Shown: piece by piece, positions 29,201-38,414 of the stretch | How the letters are laid out: the number at the start of each line of letters is the position of its first letter | Numbering within the stretch: the stretch's first letter is position 1 | From: Phytophthora colocasiae | Taxonomy: Eukaryota; Oomycota; Peronosporomycetes; Peronosporales; Peronosporaceae | Direction: 5' to 3' | Assembly: GCA_018806915.1 (NCBI GenBank) | Contig: JAGKQI010000102.1 | Location: 1,302,001-1,366,000 of the forward strand | Length of the DNA: 64,000 nucleotides | Translations under genes and position numbers: made by a program | Notes under the pieces: model-generated | What the model was told of the DNA's origin: nothing | The model's database searches: none | Seen by the model: the letters and a program-made list of their open reading frames with translations, nothing else

Positions 29201-31343
29201 AGCAGCGTTGAAGAAGTGTGATTTCGAATTTCTGACTGTCGATCGCTTGACGAAATTGCTTGACATCGCGCCAAACAGCGTCGAAGTGAAGCGCTACACT
29301 AACTTCAGAGGTTCTCGGTCACGGCTGGAACCTGCAGAAAAGTTTCTAGTGGACATGTGCGAAATTAGCCGAGTGACAGAGAAGGTAAGATGGTGATTGG
29401 CGTTCGAGCTTTTTTTTTTGGAGAATAACCTATGCTTTAGATCAATGTGATGCTTTTTGCTTCACAGTTTGAATACCAGCAGCTCGAACTGTGCAATCGC
29501 GTACGAGTGATCACTAGAGCTTGTTACGAAGTTCTGCAGAGTGAGCGTCTTGCTCGATGTTTCGAATTGGTGTTGGCGATTGGAAATCTACTAAATGCTG
29601 GCACAGAACTTGAAGGTGCACAGGGCATCACCCTTGCGTCTCTTTTAAAGGTACGCTGATAAATTATTCTGTATGAACTTTGACTGAAGGTTTGGATGCT
29701 ATGCCTATTAGTTGTCTGAGACGAAGGCCATCGACCAAAGTATGACGCTGTTGCAGTTCATTATCAAGCTTATTCACGTAGGTTTAATTTTCCCCGGATC
29801 TATGATAGCATCCCTCTAACAAGTCAACTGCAGGACCGAGGAGAAGGCGATGTGTTACTGTTCATCAACGACCTCGGCATGCTGGCCGAAGCTAGACGAT
29901 TCTCCAATGTTATCTGTGATTCTCAAGCACGAACACTGCAACACGAAATTACGAAGCTCGAACAGGAGATTGAAGAAGACATGGTGGAGGATTTGAAACG
30001 ATTTAACAAGGATGAGGCAGCTCGAAAGCGCAAGTTCGAACAGAAGAAGCTCCAGCCGCATCACCAACCCACCTCCAAGATGTTGCAACGCAATGGACTG
30101 TCAAACAGTTCGCTAGGTGGGAGCTCGGGATCTCGAAACGCAATGCTGGACGCAATTCGACAGAGAGGCGTAAGCACAGTGGCCGATGCAGGGAGCTCAA
30201 CCGAGGCAAATAAACCTGCACCGAACAATCCGCATGCTACTATGTTAGCTGCGATCCGCAGACGTGGAGATGATCTTGAAACGAAGTCTTTTGAGGCTCT
30301 CAATGCAGCAAAACCTCATGGGGCGGATGCAGTATCCACTGAGAGATCGTCGCTCTTAGCTGCCATCAGGCAGCACGGACAACCGCCATCATATCCACAG
30401 TCAGCCCACCTGACATCCATTAAGCAGCGTGTTCCAGAAAATCACTTGAAGTCGGGTTTTGGCAGTTCTAACGCAGTGGATGAAGAGTTTGAGCCACGTC
30501 AGTACAAAATTGCGAGCAAGTTTATCTCAATCATGCGAGCACGATTGATGAATATTAAGGCAGCGTATGAAGACATCGAGATGGAGATAGAGACTTTGCA
30601 TTCCGTGTGGGAAGGCACGGCTCGGTATCTGGCTGAAGATCCTAGTGGATCATCAACTGAGTATGTCTTTGGTCTGCTCAACAGGTTTCTCCTTGACGTC
30701 CGAGTTGCGAAGACTCTGCTATTCCGAAAGGGAATCAGTTTCTCTAGTGAAGCAAACACGCTACTTCCGCATGCTTGTAAGTTGATTCTTGATTCTTGGA
30801 TAAATTAACTGTGGTTTCTAACTTGTAGATGTTGTTGTAGATGTTGGGAGCATTATCGTGACTAAATTCGGAAGTGGAGTCATCACAGCGCTCCGCGTTG
30901 CCGATAAGCGCATCGAAGTGAAGTTTCCTTGGAGTAGAGAAGCATATTTGGCGCCTTCCTCCATTCTGTCGGCAGGTAGCTTGGTGCGTTGTCGTCAATG
31001 GGGAGTGGGAATTATTCGTGAGACGTGCTACGATGTGGGTTTTTGTGACGTTCGGTTTTCGTTCGGGTATGGAAAAGTTCGTGTCGAAGACTTGACACTG
31101 GAAACGTCATCAAACCGAGAGCAGTTGCGGCTTGAGTTGCTCAGCTACGGCTTCTTTATCGGGGATCCGGTCATTACACCATTTGGATGTGGCCATGTCC
31201 AGTCCATCCGTGGGAAACCTCAAAGCTCCAATGCTGTTCTATCTGTCGGCTTACTGTCGTCGAATCCTGCGGTGGACGGTGGAGAGCATGTGTATGCGCC
31301 AGTAGCTTTTGTGCTGGTAACGAACATAAAGCGAAACTATTGA
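26300..31343 (+). CDS. multidomain formin: two GOLD-like modules, FYVE-like finger, FH2, WH2-like repeats
   Basis: Ten exons: 26300-27025, 27092-27295, 27357-27724, 27789-28512, 28570-28811, 28883-29384, 29441-29650, 29712-29777, 29834-30776, 30829-31343; all phases fit, 1,499 aa. Two beta-rich GOLD-like modules each end in a DN.YS.VR.K motif (WDNLYSLVRHKYVQY, ~residue 120; LDNAYSMVRSKQVRL, ~505). A FYVE-type zinc finger follows (CDQC...CPCCKKIVCVPCSRHW...CDGC, ~613-672), though the usual R+HHCR core is changed. The FH2 domain (~770-1070: TFRKVYWTNL, LLDIAPNSVEVKRY, FEYQQLELCNRV, ELVLAIGNLLNAGT) nucleates and elongates actin. Three WH2/DAD-like motifs and a C-terminal duplicated beta module (TKFGSGVITALR; ITPFGCGHVQSIR) end it. 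No FH1 Pro-rich segment is seen. Exon 10 has a second in-frame acceptor 12 nt later. Confidence 0.88.
30140..30450 (+). repeat. tandem WH2/DAD-like motifs inside the formin
   Basis: Three clear copies of a 13-residue motif, AMLDAIRQRG, TMLAAIRRRG and SLLAAIRQHG, at about 30140, 30239 and 30353, plus a weaker one (HLTSIKQRV, ~30407), spaced by 18-27 low-complexity residues. The pattern resembles the amphipathic helix of WH2 and formin DAD segments. Confidence 0.65.
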
Positions 31344-31536
31344 GGATGCTACGACTTGCTCTCAACCATGGCTAGATCTTCTTCTTCTTTTTGTTCTTTT
31401 TTGATCATCATATGGCTTCAGTGGCTAGGCTTCAGTGGATCGCCACCCAAGTCATTCGAATCCACAGAGGATGGGTGTTCGAGTTCAGTGATGATTCTCT
31501 TAGGAATCTGAAAATCATCCTGCGCGCCTGCAAGTG

Positions 31537-31840
31537 TGTTGAACACGAAAACTTTGTTGTTGTTTTAATCTCAATTTATTATTCTCTACTTAATTGCCCT
31601 CTAATAGACCGATGTGCTCAGTCGTTGGCAAAAGGAGAAGTGAGCTCCTTTCGCCGGTTTGACCATCATCGCACGAGTGAATTGTTGCCGTCGGCAGAAG
31701 CGCCGACAGCGTTGATTGGCAGTTACAGACGCCGCCTTTCCACACTTAGACAGTGTTCACTTAACTTGAATATACTTATCTAATCTTTTGTATACTACAC
31801 CACAGCCTATGCCTCCACTGGCTTGTGGCTCATTCTAACA
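31537..31840 (-). repeat. Copia LTR (3' LTR relative to coding strand), 304 bp
   Basis: Begins TG and ends CA; identical by eye to the other LTR apart from three extra bases near 31636 (ggcaaaaggagaagtg versus ggcaaaggaagtg). Confidence 0.93.
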
Positions 31841-32182
31841 CTCCCACTAAGTGTACACTTATGTGGAGACGTCTTTCACTCAATCTTATCTCTTAAAACT
31901 GTAGAACTGTTTAGTAGGAAGTGCCTTTGTCAAAATATCCGCTGCCATGCTGGCAGTTGGACAGTACTCAATAACTAGGCGTCCTTCTTCTACTAAGTCT
32001 CTAGTAAACAGGTATTTTATCTCAATGTGCTTGCTAGCCTTATGGTTTTCCTGGATTCTTTGTGATGCTTATTGCTGATCTGCTATCACACCATACTTGC
32101 ACAGGTTGCTCTTGACGAAATCCCATTTCCGATAGCAAGTGCCACAACCATTCGCTTTCTTTAGCACCTTCACTTAATGCGA

Positions 32183-35100
32183 TTAGTTCAGCCTCCACCC
32201 AGTAGAAAGAGACACGCATCCTTGTTTGCTACTACACCATGAGATGCTGCTGCCTGCCATCTGAATCACATAGCCCGTGATAGATTTACGTTCTTTTGAT
32301 TGACATGACTTTGCGTCTGTGTACACTTCATACGTTACCTCCATTGACTTTCCATCAAGAAGTAGACCGTACGTCGACGTCCCTTTCAAGTATTTTAGCA
32401 CTCTCCTAGCTGCTTCCCAATGTGTCCGATTGTAACATGACAGATGCTTACTCAATTCTCTTACTGCGTTTGCTATATCAGGTCGTGTACCTCTTGCAAA
32501 TATTGCAGCGACCCTACTAAACCTCTGTAGTCAAATTTCTGCGCGCTGATTTGCTCCGCAATTCATTTTGTTTCGAGCTCTAACTCAAAGCCAGTGACTT
32601 GAGGTGTCGCTACAGCTGAGCTGTTCTCAATGTTTGTACTTCTTAATCAAATCCAATATGTACTGGTGTTGCGATGTGACATCGTCTTTTGCTCTCTGTT
32701 TCTCCGGACTTCCATTTTCAGGATATAGTGAATATCTCCTAAGTCCTTCATCTTAAACCTCAAGGATAGTTCTCTTTTGATTTTGTTGATGAGCTGTAGG
32801 CTTTTTGACATGATTGTCAAATCATCAACGTAGACTTCTAATGATTATCCATTCAACTCCCACTTTTTGCACGTATATGCAATATTCCTTGTTGCATCGT
32901 TCAAAACCAGGATGAAAGGAATGTGTGGAGGACACTGTACCAAATTCACAGGTGCTTGTTTGAGCCCGTAGATACTCTTTAAAAAGCTCACAGACATACC
33001 CTTCCTTTCCCACGGTATGATATCCTGGTGGTTGCCGCATGAAAATGCGTTGATCACCGTCCATTGACCCATTTAGGAATGCTGTATGTACATCCACCTG
33101 ATGAATGTGGCAATCCAGTATGGTTCCAATTGCTAGTACTAGTCGAAGTGACTCAAATCCAGCAACTGGTGCATATACCTCATCGCAATCAACACCAAAC
33201 TCTTGGTGGTTTCCTTTGCACCAATAGTCTTGCCTTAAATCGCTCGACTACTCCGTTAGCGTGATACTTTACCACTAGTACCCAATGGCATGGTAGAGCC
33301 TTTCGTCCTTGTGGTAGTTTGACTAAACGCCACGTTTCATTATCCATTAATGACTCAAACTCAAGGTCCAGTGCCTGACGCCACTGTTTTCGATATGGAC
33401 CACTTAGAGCATCCTTTAAAGTGCGAGGAATTGGTACTTTGTTTTGCTGGATATCATCTTTATTAGCAGTATCTAGCAGTGCCTGATAGCACTTGTAGTC
33501 ACCAAACCGAGCAGGAGGCTTTCTCTCCCTACGTGACCGCTTTGGTACTGGTGTAGGTGCTCCCACTGCTTCAACTAACCCCCGTTTTCTTTACGGGTCT
33601 GGCTTGTAGCCGTGATCGATTGGTCGTTAGCTCCCACTGATTGGTTCGACCTATCATCTCCAATGTCTTCTGCGGGATTTTTACCAAACGCCCGCGAGAC
33701 TATCTCTACACTGTGTTGAGTGTCAAACATAACATGCCGTGAATAAATAAACTTATTGGAGTACACCTCTAAGAGGCGATATGCCTTGTACTCTTCAGAT
33801 ATCCCCAAAAATCGGCACTTAGTCGCACGTGCCGAAAGTTTCGAATCTTTTCGTCGTGCTTCAGGAACATGTACCAAAAGCATATTCCTCCCCAAATATG
33901 TATGTCACTCACATCAGGAGCTTTTCCATATACTTTTCGTATGGTGTCATGTTGCCTAGCCGACTCATTGGTGTTCTATTTTGCACATAAGTCATGTACA
34001 TGAGGCTTCCGGCCACCACCTTTCTGGCATTTCAGCATCTTTTAGTGCGCATCTAACTTTGCTCATTTTTGTTTGATGGTCTCTTTCTGCTGCACCATTT
34101 TCTTCTGGACAGTATGCATTCGACTTTTGAAACACAATGCCCTTATCCTTACAGAAGTTATTGAACGCTTGATTGACGAACTCCGTTCCACCATCTGATC
34201 TAATGCGTCTAATTGTGAACTTTCCGTCACGTTCCAGTTGCATGAGTAGCGTTTTAACTTTGTCGTTTACTTCTGTTTTATTCCGGAGAACAAATGTCCA
34301 ACGCCATGATGATTGATCGTCAATTATGCTCAAGAAATATCTTATAGTTCCAACAGTACCATAGACTCCCATTGTTTTCATCGGCCCGTTCGTATCCATG
34401 TGGATCGTACTAATTGGGCAGGTGTCTCTAGTGCCGTGCAAATTCCGATATGACATTCTTCTCATCTTCATCTCCGCACATGTGGAGCAAAAGAAGTTTA
34501 CTTGACTCAACTTGCTTCAGCTCCGCATACGGAATACCTTTGACAAGCTGCTTACTCATTATGTCTATCAGCTTTTCTTTGTTACATGCCCAAGTCTCAC
34601 ATGCCATTCCTTCATTAGACTCTCAAGTTTAGTCTGGTTAGGTAAAGCAAGTGGCTTGCAAGGCTTTGTTTTGATGGCATTGCACATCACTTGCCTTTCC
34701 TTTAGTGAGCAGGTTTGAATATAATATGCTCCATTGAATGTCTTTGCCACAAACACCAATTTGTGCTTCCAGAGTACAAACTTGTACAATCCTGTATAGC
34801 TTTCTATAATCTGATAACCTGCCTTCTTAAGCCAATACTCACTTAGTATATTTGATGTTGCGTTTGGTACTAGTGCTATGTTGCTGAACTGTACCGGTTT
34901 GGTACCAGTTGGACTCAAGACATGCAACTTAATTGTACCAACAAATGTATTTCTCAGTTTAGAGCCCTGTCCAAATGTAAATACGTAGTCGTCGTTTGGG
35001 CTCTTGGTCACAAAAACCGACGCTCGCCCAGTCAGTCCATGCCCGCATCCTGTATCCAAAACCCAAGAATTTTCTGTTAACTCGCGCAGAGGTTCCAACA

Positions 35101-36421
35101 GAAAGGGATACAAGCGACTTACCGTATCTTCCAGGCTCTTTGCTTTTTCTTCGATCTCTGCGGCTGCAGATGTGACCGATGCATTGTTGACAGGGATCCC
35201 ACTGTTGCCATCAAACTCATCCATATCCTCGTCACTGTCTGCAGTGCTGGACACAACAGGTGAGTTGGGTGTACCAAATCCACCGGGTGTCAACGGCACA
35301 TCTGTTGAAGCAGTCGCAGGAGGCGTACTTGGCCCACTCTCTGCAATGCTGAGCCTTTCGAGGCACGCAGCATCAACAGGGATCTCGACGCGCGGGGCAG
35401 ACTGGGCGGGCTGCACCTTCTGCACTCGAGCGTGATCTGTCTTCCGAATCCGCAGGCGCTTTGGCTCGCTGTAGATGTTCTTGCGGCCAACACCATTCGC
35501 AATATCCCTTTTTCTAACAGGGCAGTCCCGTTTGAAGTGGGGACCAATTCCATTCATGTCATTGTGAACGCCGTTGCAGCCAAGCAGGCGTTCACGCTCA
35601 TCGTCCATGGGTAATGGCGTGGCCTTACGCTTCCCCGATTTCTTGGACTGGACCTTCTTCCCACCAGCTGTAGCCGAGGCAGCATAGTTGACCGGAACAG
35701 GCGTGTCAGTTTTCCCCATTGCCTGTATCTCCGCCTTGCTCTTGTTCCCGAAGATACTCCTCATCTTCTTCTCCACCTTTTCCAACGTGAACTCGTCGGG
35801 TGTAAACGTGACACTTGATCCCCAACGGTGGCTCAGGATGAGCGACAGCACCTTCCTAATCATCAGTTGGCTCGGGAGAAGGTGAACCCTCAATGTATCT
35901 TGCCCCTGCCTGTTCAGCCGATTGCGCACCGCACGCAGTCGCTGAAAAAGCTCACCAATCGAGCCGAAATCCATAGCCAGGGTGCGCTCGCACTCCTGGA
36001 TCATCTCCACCATCCCCATTGCGTTGTTCTGCCCAAAAATCAGCCTCAAGTTGCTGCCAGAACTGCGGTACCGGCTGTGACGCAAGCGGTGTGCTCAATT
36101 GCGCCATATAGCCGTGCGGGAGTGTCTGATTGAACAGATCCCGCAGGTACGATTCCTGCTCTTGCAAAAGGCCGTCTCTAGCGCATGTCCATTACGCTGG
36201 GCCTCAGTCGCTTGGTCACTCAAAGCCGGTACAGGGCCGGATTCGTGAGCAAATCCTGGTACCCTAGAGTCGGTGCAGATCGACCGGCTTGAATCTCGGT
36301 GACACGACGACGGTTGGTCATCTGCGTCAGATGCGCCAGCACCGCATCCTTCCATCGCTGAAAGTCGCTTGGCTTGCCGTTGAACTTCAGCCCGAAAGTC
36401 CTTCTTGTTTTCCTTGGCCAT
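32183..36421 (-). pseudogene. Copia gag-pol, multiple frameshifts and stops
   Basis: Gag begins at ATG 36421 (MAKENKKDFRAEVQRQ) but shifts frame by ~36100. The long piece 36085-34568 holds the rest of gag, a damaged zinc knuckle (only CN...HFKRDCP remains), a retropepsin motif (WVLDTGCGHGLTG) and the integrase HHCC start (WHVRLGHV). 34510-33992 carries the integrase core with HMDTNG, RSDGGTEF and CPEENGAAERDHQ (D,D,E). 33566-33189 and 33097-32825 hold reverse transcriptase ([24 protein letters not shown]); YVDD is at 32832-32821. 32455-32183 is RNase H (RRVLKYLKGTSTYGLLL, YTDA). At least six frame breaks or stops separate these, so no full polyprotein can be made. Confidence 0.92.
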
Positions 36422-36442
36422 CTTCAGTACTCAATGCCGAAA

Positions 36443-36743
36443 TGTTGAACACGAAAACTTTGTTGTTGTTTTAATCTCAATTTATTATTCTCTACTTAAT
36501 TGCCCTCTAATAGACCGATGTGCTCAGTCGTTGGCAAAGGAAGTGAGCTCCTTTCGCCGGTTTGACCATCATCGCACGAGTGAATTGTTGCCGTCGGCAG
36601 AAGCGCCGACAGCGTTGATTGGCAGTTACAGACGCCGCCTTTCCACACTTAGACAGTGTTCACTTAACTTGAATATACTTATCTAATCTTTTGTATACTA
36701 CACCACAGCCTATGCCTCCACTGGCTTGTGGCTCATTCTAACA
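36443..36743 (-). repeat. Copia LTR (5' LTR relative to coding strand), 301 bp
   Basis: Second LTR copy, followed by the AAGTG target duplication at 36744-36748. A gag ATG lies at 36421, only ~20 bases inside this LTR. Confidence 0.93.
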
Positions 36744-36748
36744 AAGTG

Positions 36749-36846
36749 CGAATTCGACGGCGAGACTTGCTAGACATATACAAGACGTGTTAGCGAATAC
36801 ACCATGTTGCTTTCATTGCAGAGGCGCGCATGTAGCGCTCGCACTA
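36749..36846. repeat. dispersed ~109-bp repeat, copy B (right part, split by Copia)
   Basis: Together with 31528-31536 this forms a copy of the repeat at 21348-21456. The Copia element sits after its ninth base, inside cctgcaagtg. It now lies in the 5' flank of FEN1. Confidence 0.7.
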
Positions 36847-37039
36847 CACTGATGGATAGCATATGAAAACGGAGGGATACGTGGGATTTTTAGAAAATCA
36901 AGAGACTAGGCGTTATCTTTTGTCAAGTTTTCTTCTTCTTTTAACAAAGGCGTTTTATTTTGTCCTTGATGCGTTATTTAATGTCGTCCTAGTTTTGGAC
37001 TCCGCGCCAAAACCCAACCGCCACCACTATCACGAAGAC

Positions 37040-38206
37040 ATGGGAATTAAAGGACTGATGAAGCTGCTGCAGGAGGAGGCTCCGTCCTGCATCAAGGAGG
37101 TGGAGAAGATGTCAGCTCTAGCTGGACATGCCGTGGCTATTGACGCAAGTATGGCACTGTACCAGTTTCTCATCGCCATTCGCTCGGCCGATGGCGGTGG
37201 TCCCTCTCAAGCTCTGACCAATGCAGAAGGAGAAGTGACTTCTCACCTTCAAGGCATGTTCAGCCGTACTATCCGTATGATGGAGAACGGACTCAAGCCA
37301 GTGTACGTGTTCGACGGTAAGCCACCAGTCATGAAGAGTGGTGAGCTGGCCAAACGAAGCGACCGCCGCCAGGAAGCGCAGAAGGCTCTTGAGGAAGCCA
37401 CGGAAAAGGGCAACGCTGAGGATATTGACCGCTTCAACAAGCGTCTGGTGCGTGCCACACCTCAACACAATGAAGACTGTAAAGAGCTGCTGAAGCTCAT
37501 GGGCGTGCCGCATATCACTGCACCGTGCGAAGCTGAAGCTTCGTGTGCAGAACTCGCCAAAGGAGGACGAGTGTACGCTGCTGGCACGGAAGATATGGAC
37601 GCACTGACTTTCGGTGTGCCTGTACTATACCGTCGTTTAACGGTGTCGCCGGCTAAGAAGATCCCGATCTTAGAGATTCGACTGGAACGGGCTCTGCAGG
37701 AGCTAGAGTTGACTCAGGAACAGTTCGTCGATTTGTGCATCTTGTGCGGGTGCGATTACTGCGACTCAATTCGTGGAGTCGGCCCCAAGAAGGCTTTTGC
37801 GGGTATTAAAGAGCACAAGAACATAGAAAACTTCATTGAGGCATTGCAGAAGAACAAGAGCAAGGGAGTGATAATTCCGGACGAGTGGCTTGGAGAGAAC
37901 CCTATTTACAAGAACGCTCGTGAGATGTTCTTGCAGCCGGAGGTTGTTGATCCTAAGGAAACTGAGCTCAAGTGGCGTGACCCGCAAGAGACTGAGCTGC
38001 TAGACTTCTTAGTTAAGAAACATGGTTTCCAGGAGGACCGTGTTCTGTCGGCCATCACGCGATTGAAAAAGTCCAAGAGCACGCAGTCGCAGAAGCGACT
38101 CGACAGCTTCTTCACGGTGTTGCCGAGTGCTGGAGGTGCCAAGAAGCGTAAGGCGCCTGCTGCCAAGGGTGGCAAGAAGGCCACTGCGAAGAAGGGCAAG
38201 AAATAG
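37040..38206 (+). CDS. FEN1: flap endonuclease 1 (FEN1)
   Basis: Single exon; start at ATG 37040 (MGIKGLMKLLQEEAP), as in all FEN1 proteins, although the frame is open upstream. 388 aa, the usual length. Metal-binding acidic residues are present in AIDASM, VFDGKPP, CEAEASCAELA, GTEDMDALTFG and CGCDYCDSIRGVGPKKA (the last followed by the helix-hairpin-helix). The C terminus carries a PCNA-binding PIP box, QKRLDSFF, then a Lys/Ala-rich tail serving as DNA-contact and nuclear signal. FEN1 removes 5' flaps in Okazaki fragment maturation and long-patch base excision repair. The Copia insertion ends ~300 bp upstream. Confidence 0.97.
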   Translation: MGIKGLMKLLQEEAPSCIKEVEKMSALAGHAVAIDASMALYQFLIAIRSADGGGPSQALTNAEGEVTSHLQGMFSRTIRMMENGLKPVYVFDGKPPVMKSGELAKRSDRRQEAQKALEEATEKGNAEDIDRFNKRLVRATPQHNEDCKELLKLMGVPHITAPCEAEASCAELAKGGRVYAAGTEDMDALTFGVPVLYRRLTVSPAKKIPILEIRLERALQELELTQEQFVDLCILCGCDYCDSIRGVGPKKAFAGIKEHKNIENFIEALQKNKSKGVIIPDEWLGENPIYKNAREMFLQPEVVDPKETELKWRDPQETELLDFLVKKHGFQEDRVLSAITRLKKSKSTQSQKRLDSFFTVLPSAGGAKKRKAPAAKGGKKATAKKGKK

Positions 38207-38414
38207 GTCAATAGTACTATTAGGCGCGCAGTCACCACGCGCTGACGAATGTGAACATTTACTTGATCATGATCTGCTACATTTTTCATTGAACAAGTGC
38301 ATCATTACCTTGCCTTATACATTACTATGATGGAGTTGCTACGACAGCTCCGGTTGCTACAACAAAACTTAAAAACTATCGGCACGGCAATACAATAGAA
38401 GCACCACGTCTTCT

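Larger units (their letters stand above)
31537..36743 (-). mobile_element. Ty1/Copia LTR retrotransposon, 5.2 kb, broken coding region
   Basis: Two ~300-bp LTRs (TGTTGAACAC...ATTCTAACA) at 31537-31840 and 36443-36743, flanked by a perfect 5-bp duplication AAGTG (31532-31536 and 36744-36748). The coding strand is minus, with order gag, protease, integrase, reverse transcriptase, RNase H, which defines Copia. A purine tract (AGTGGGAG on the minus strand) abuts the downstream LTR at 31841; a primer-binding site was not identified with confidence next to 36442. The LTRs differ only by a 3-bp indel, so the insertion looks recent. It ends ~300 bp before the FEN1 start. Confidence 0.95.

Noticed and set aside
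33064..33264. Several plus-strand open frames within the Copia interior
   Set aside because: Antisense to the reverse transcriptase and gag segments; no independent domain.
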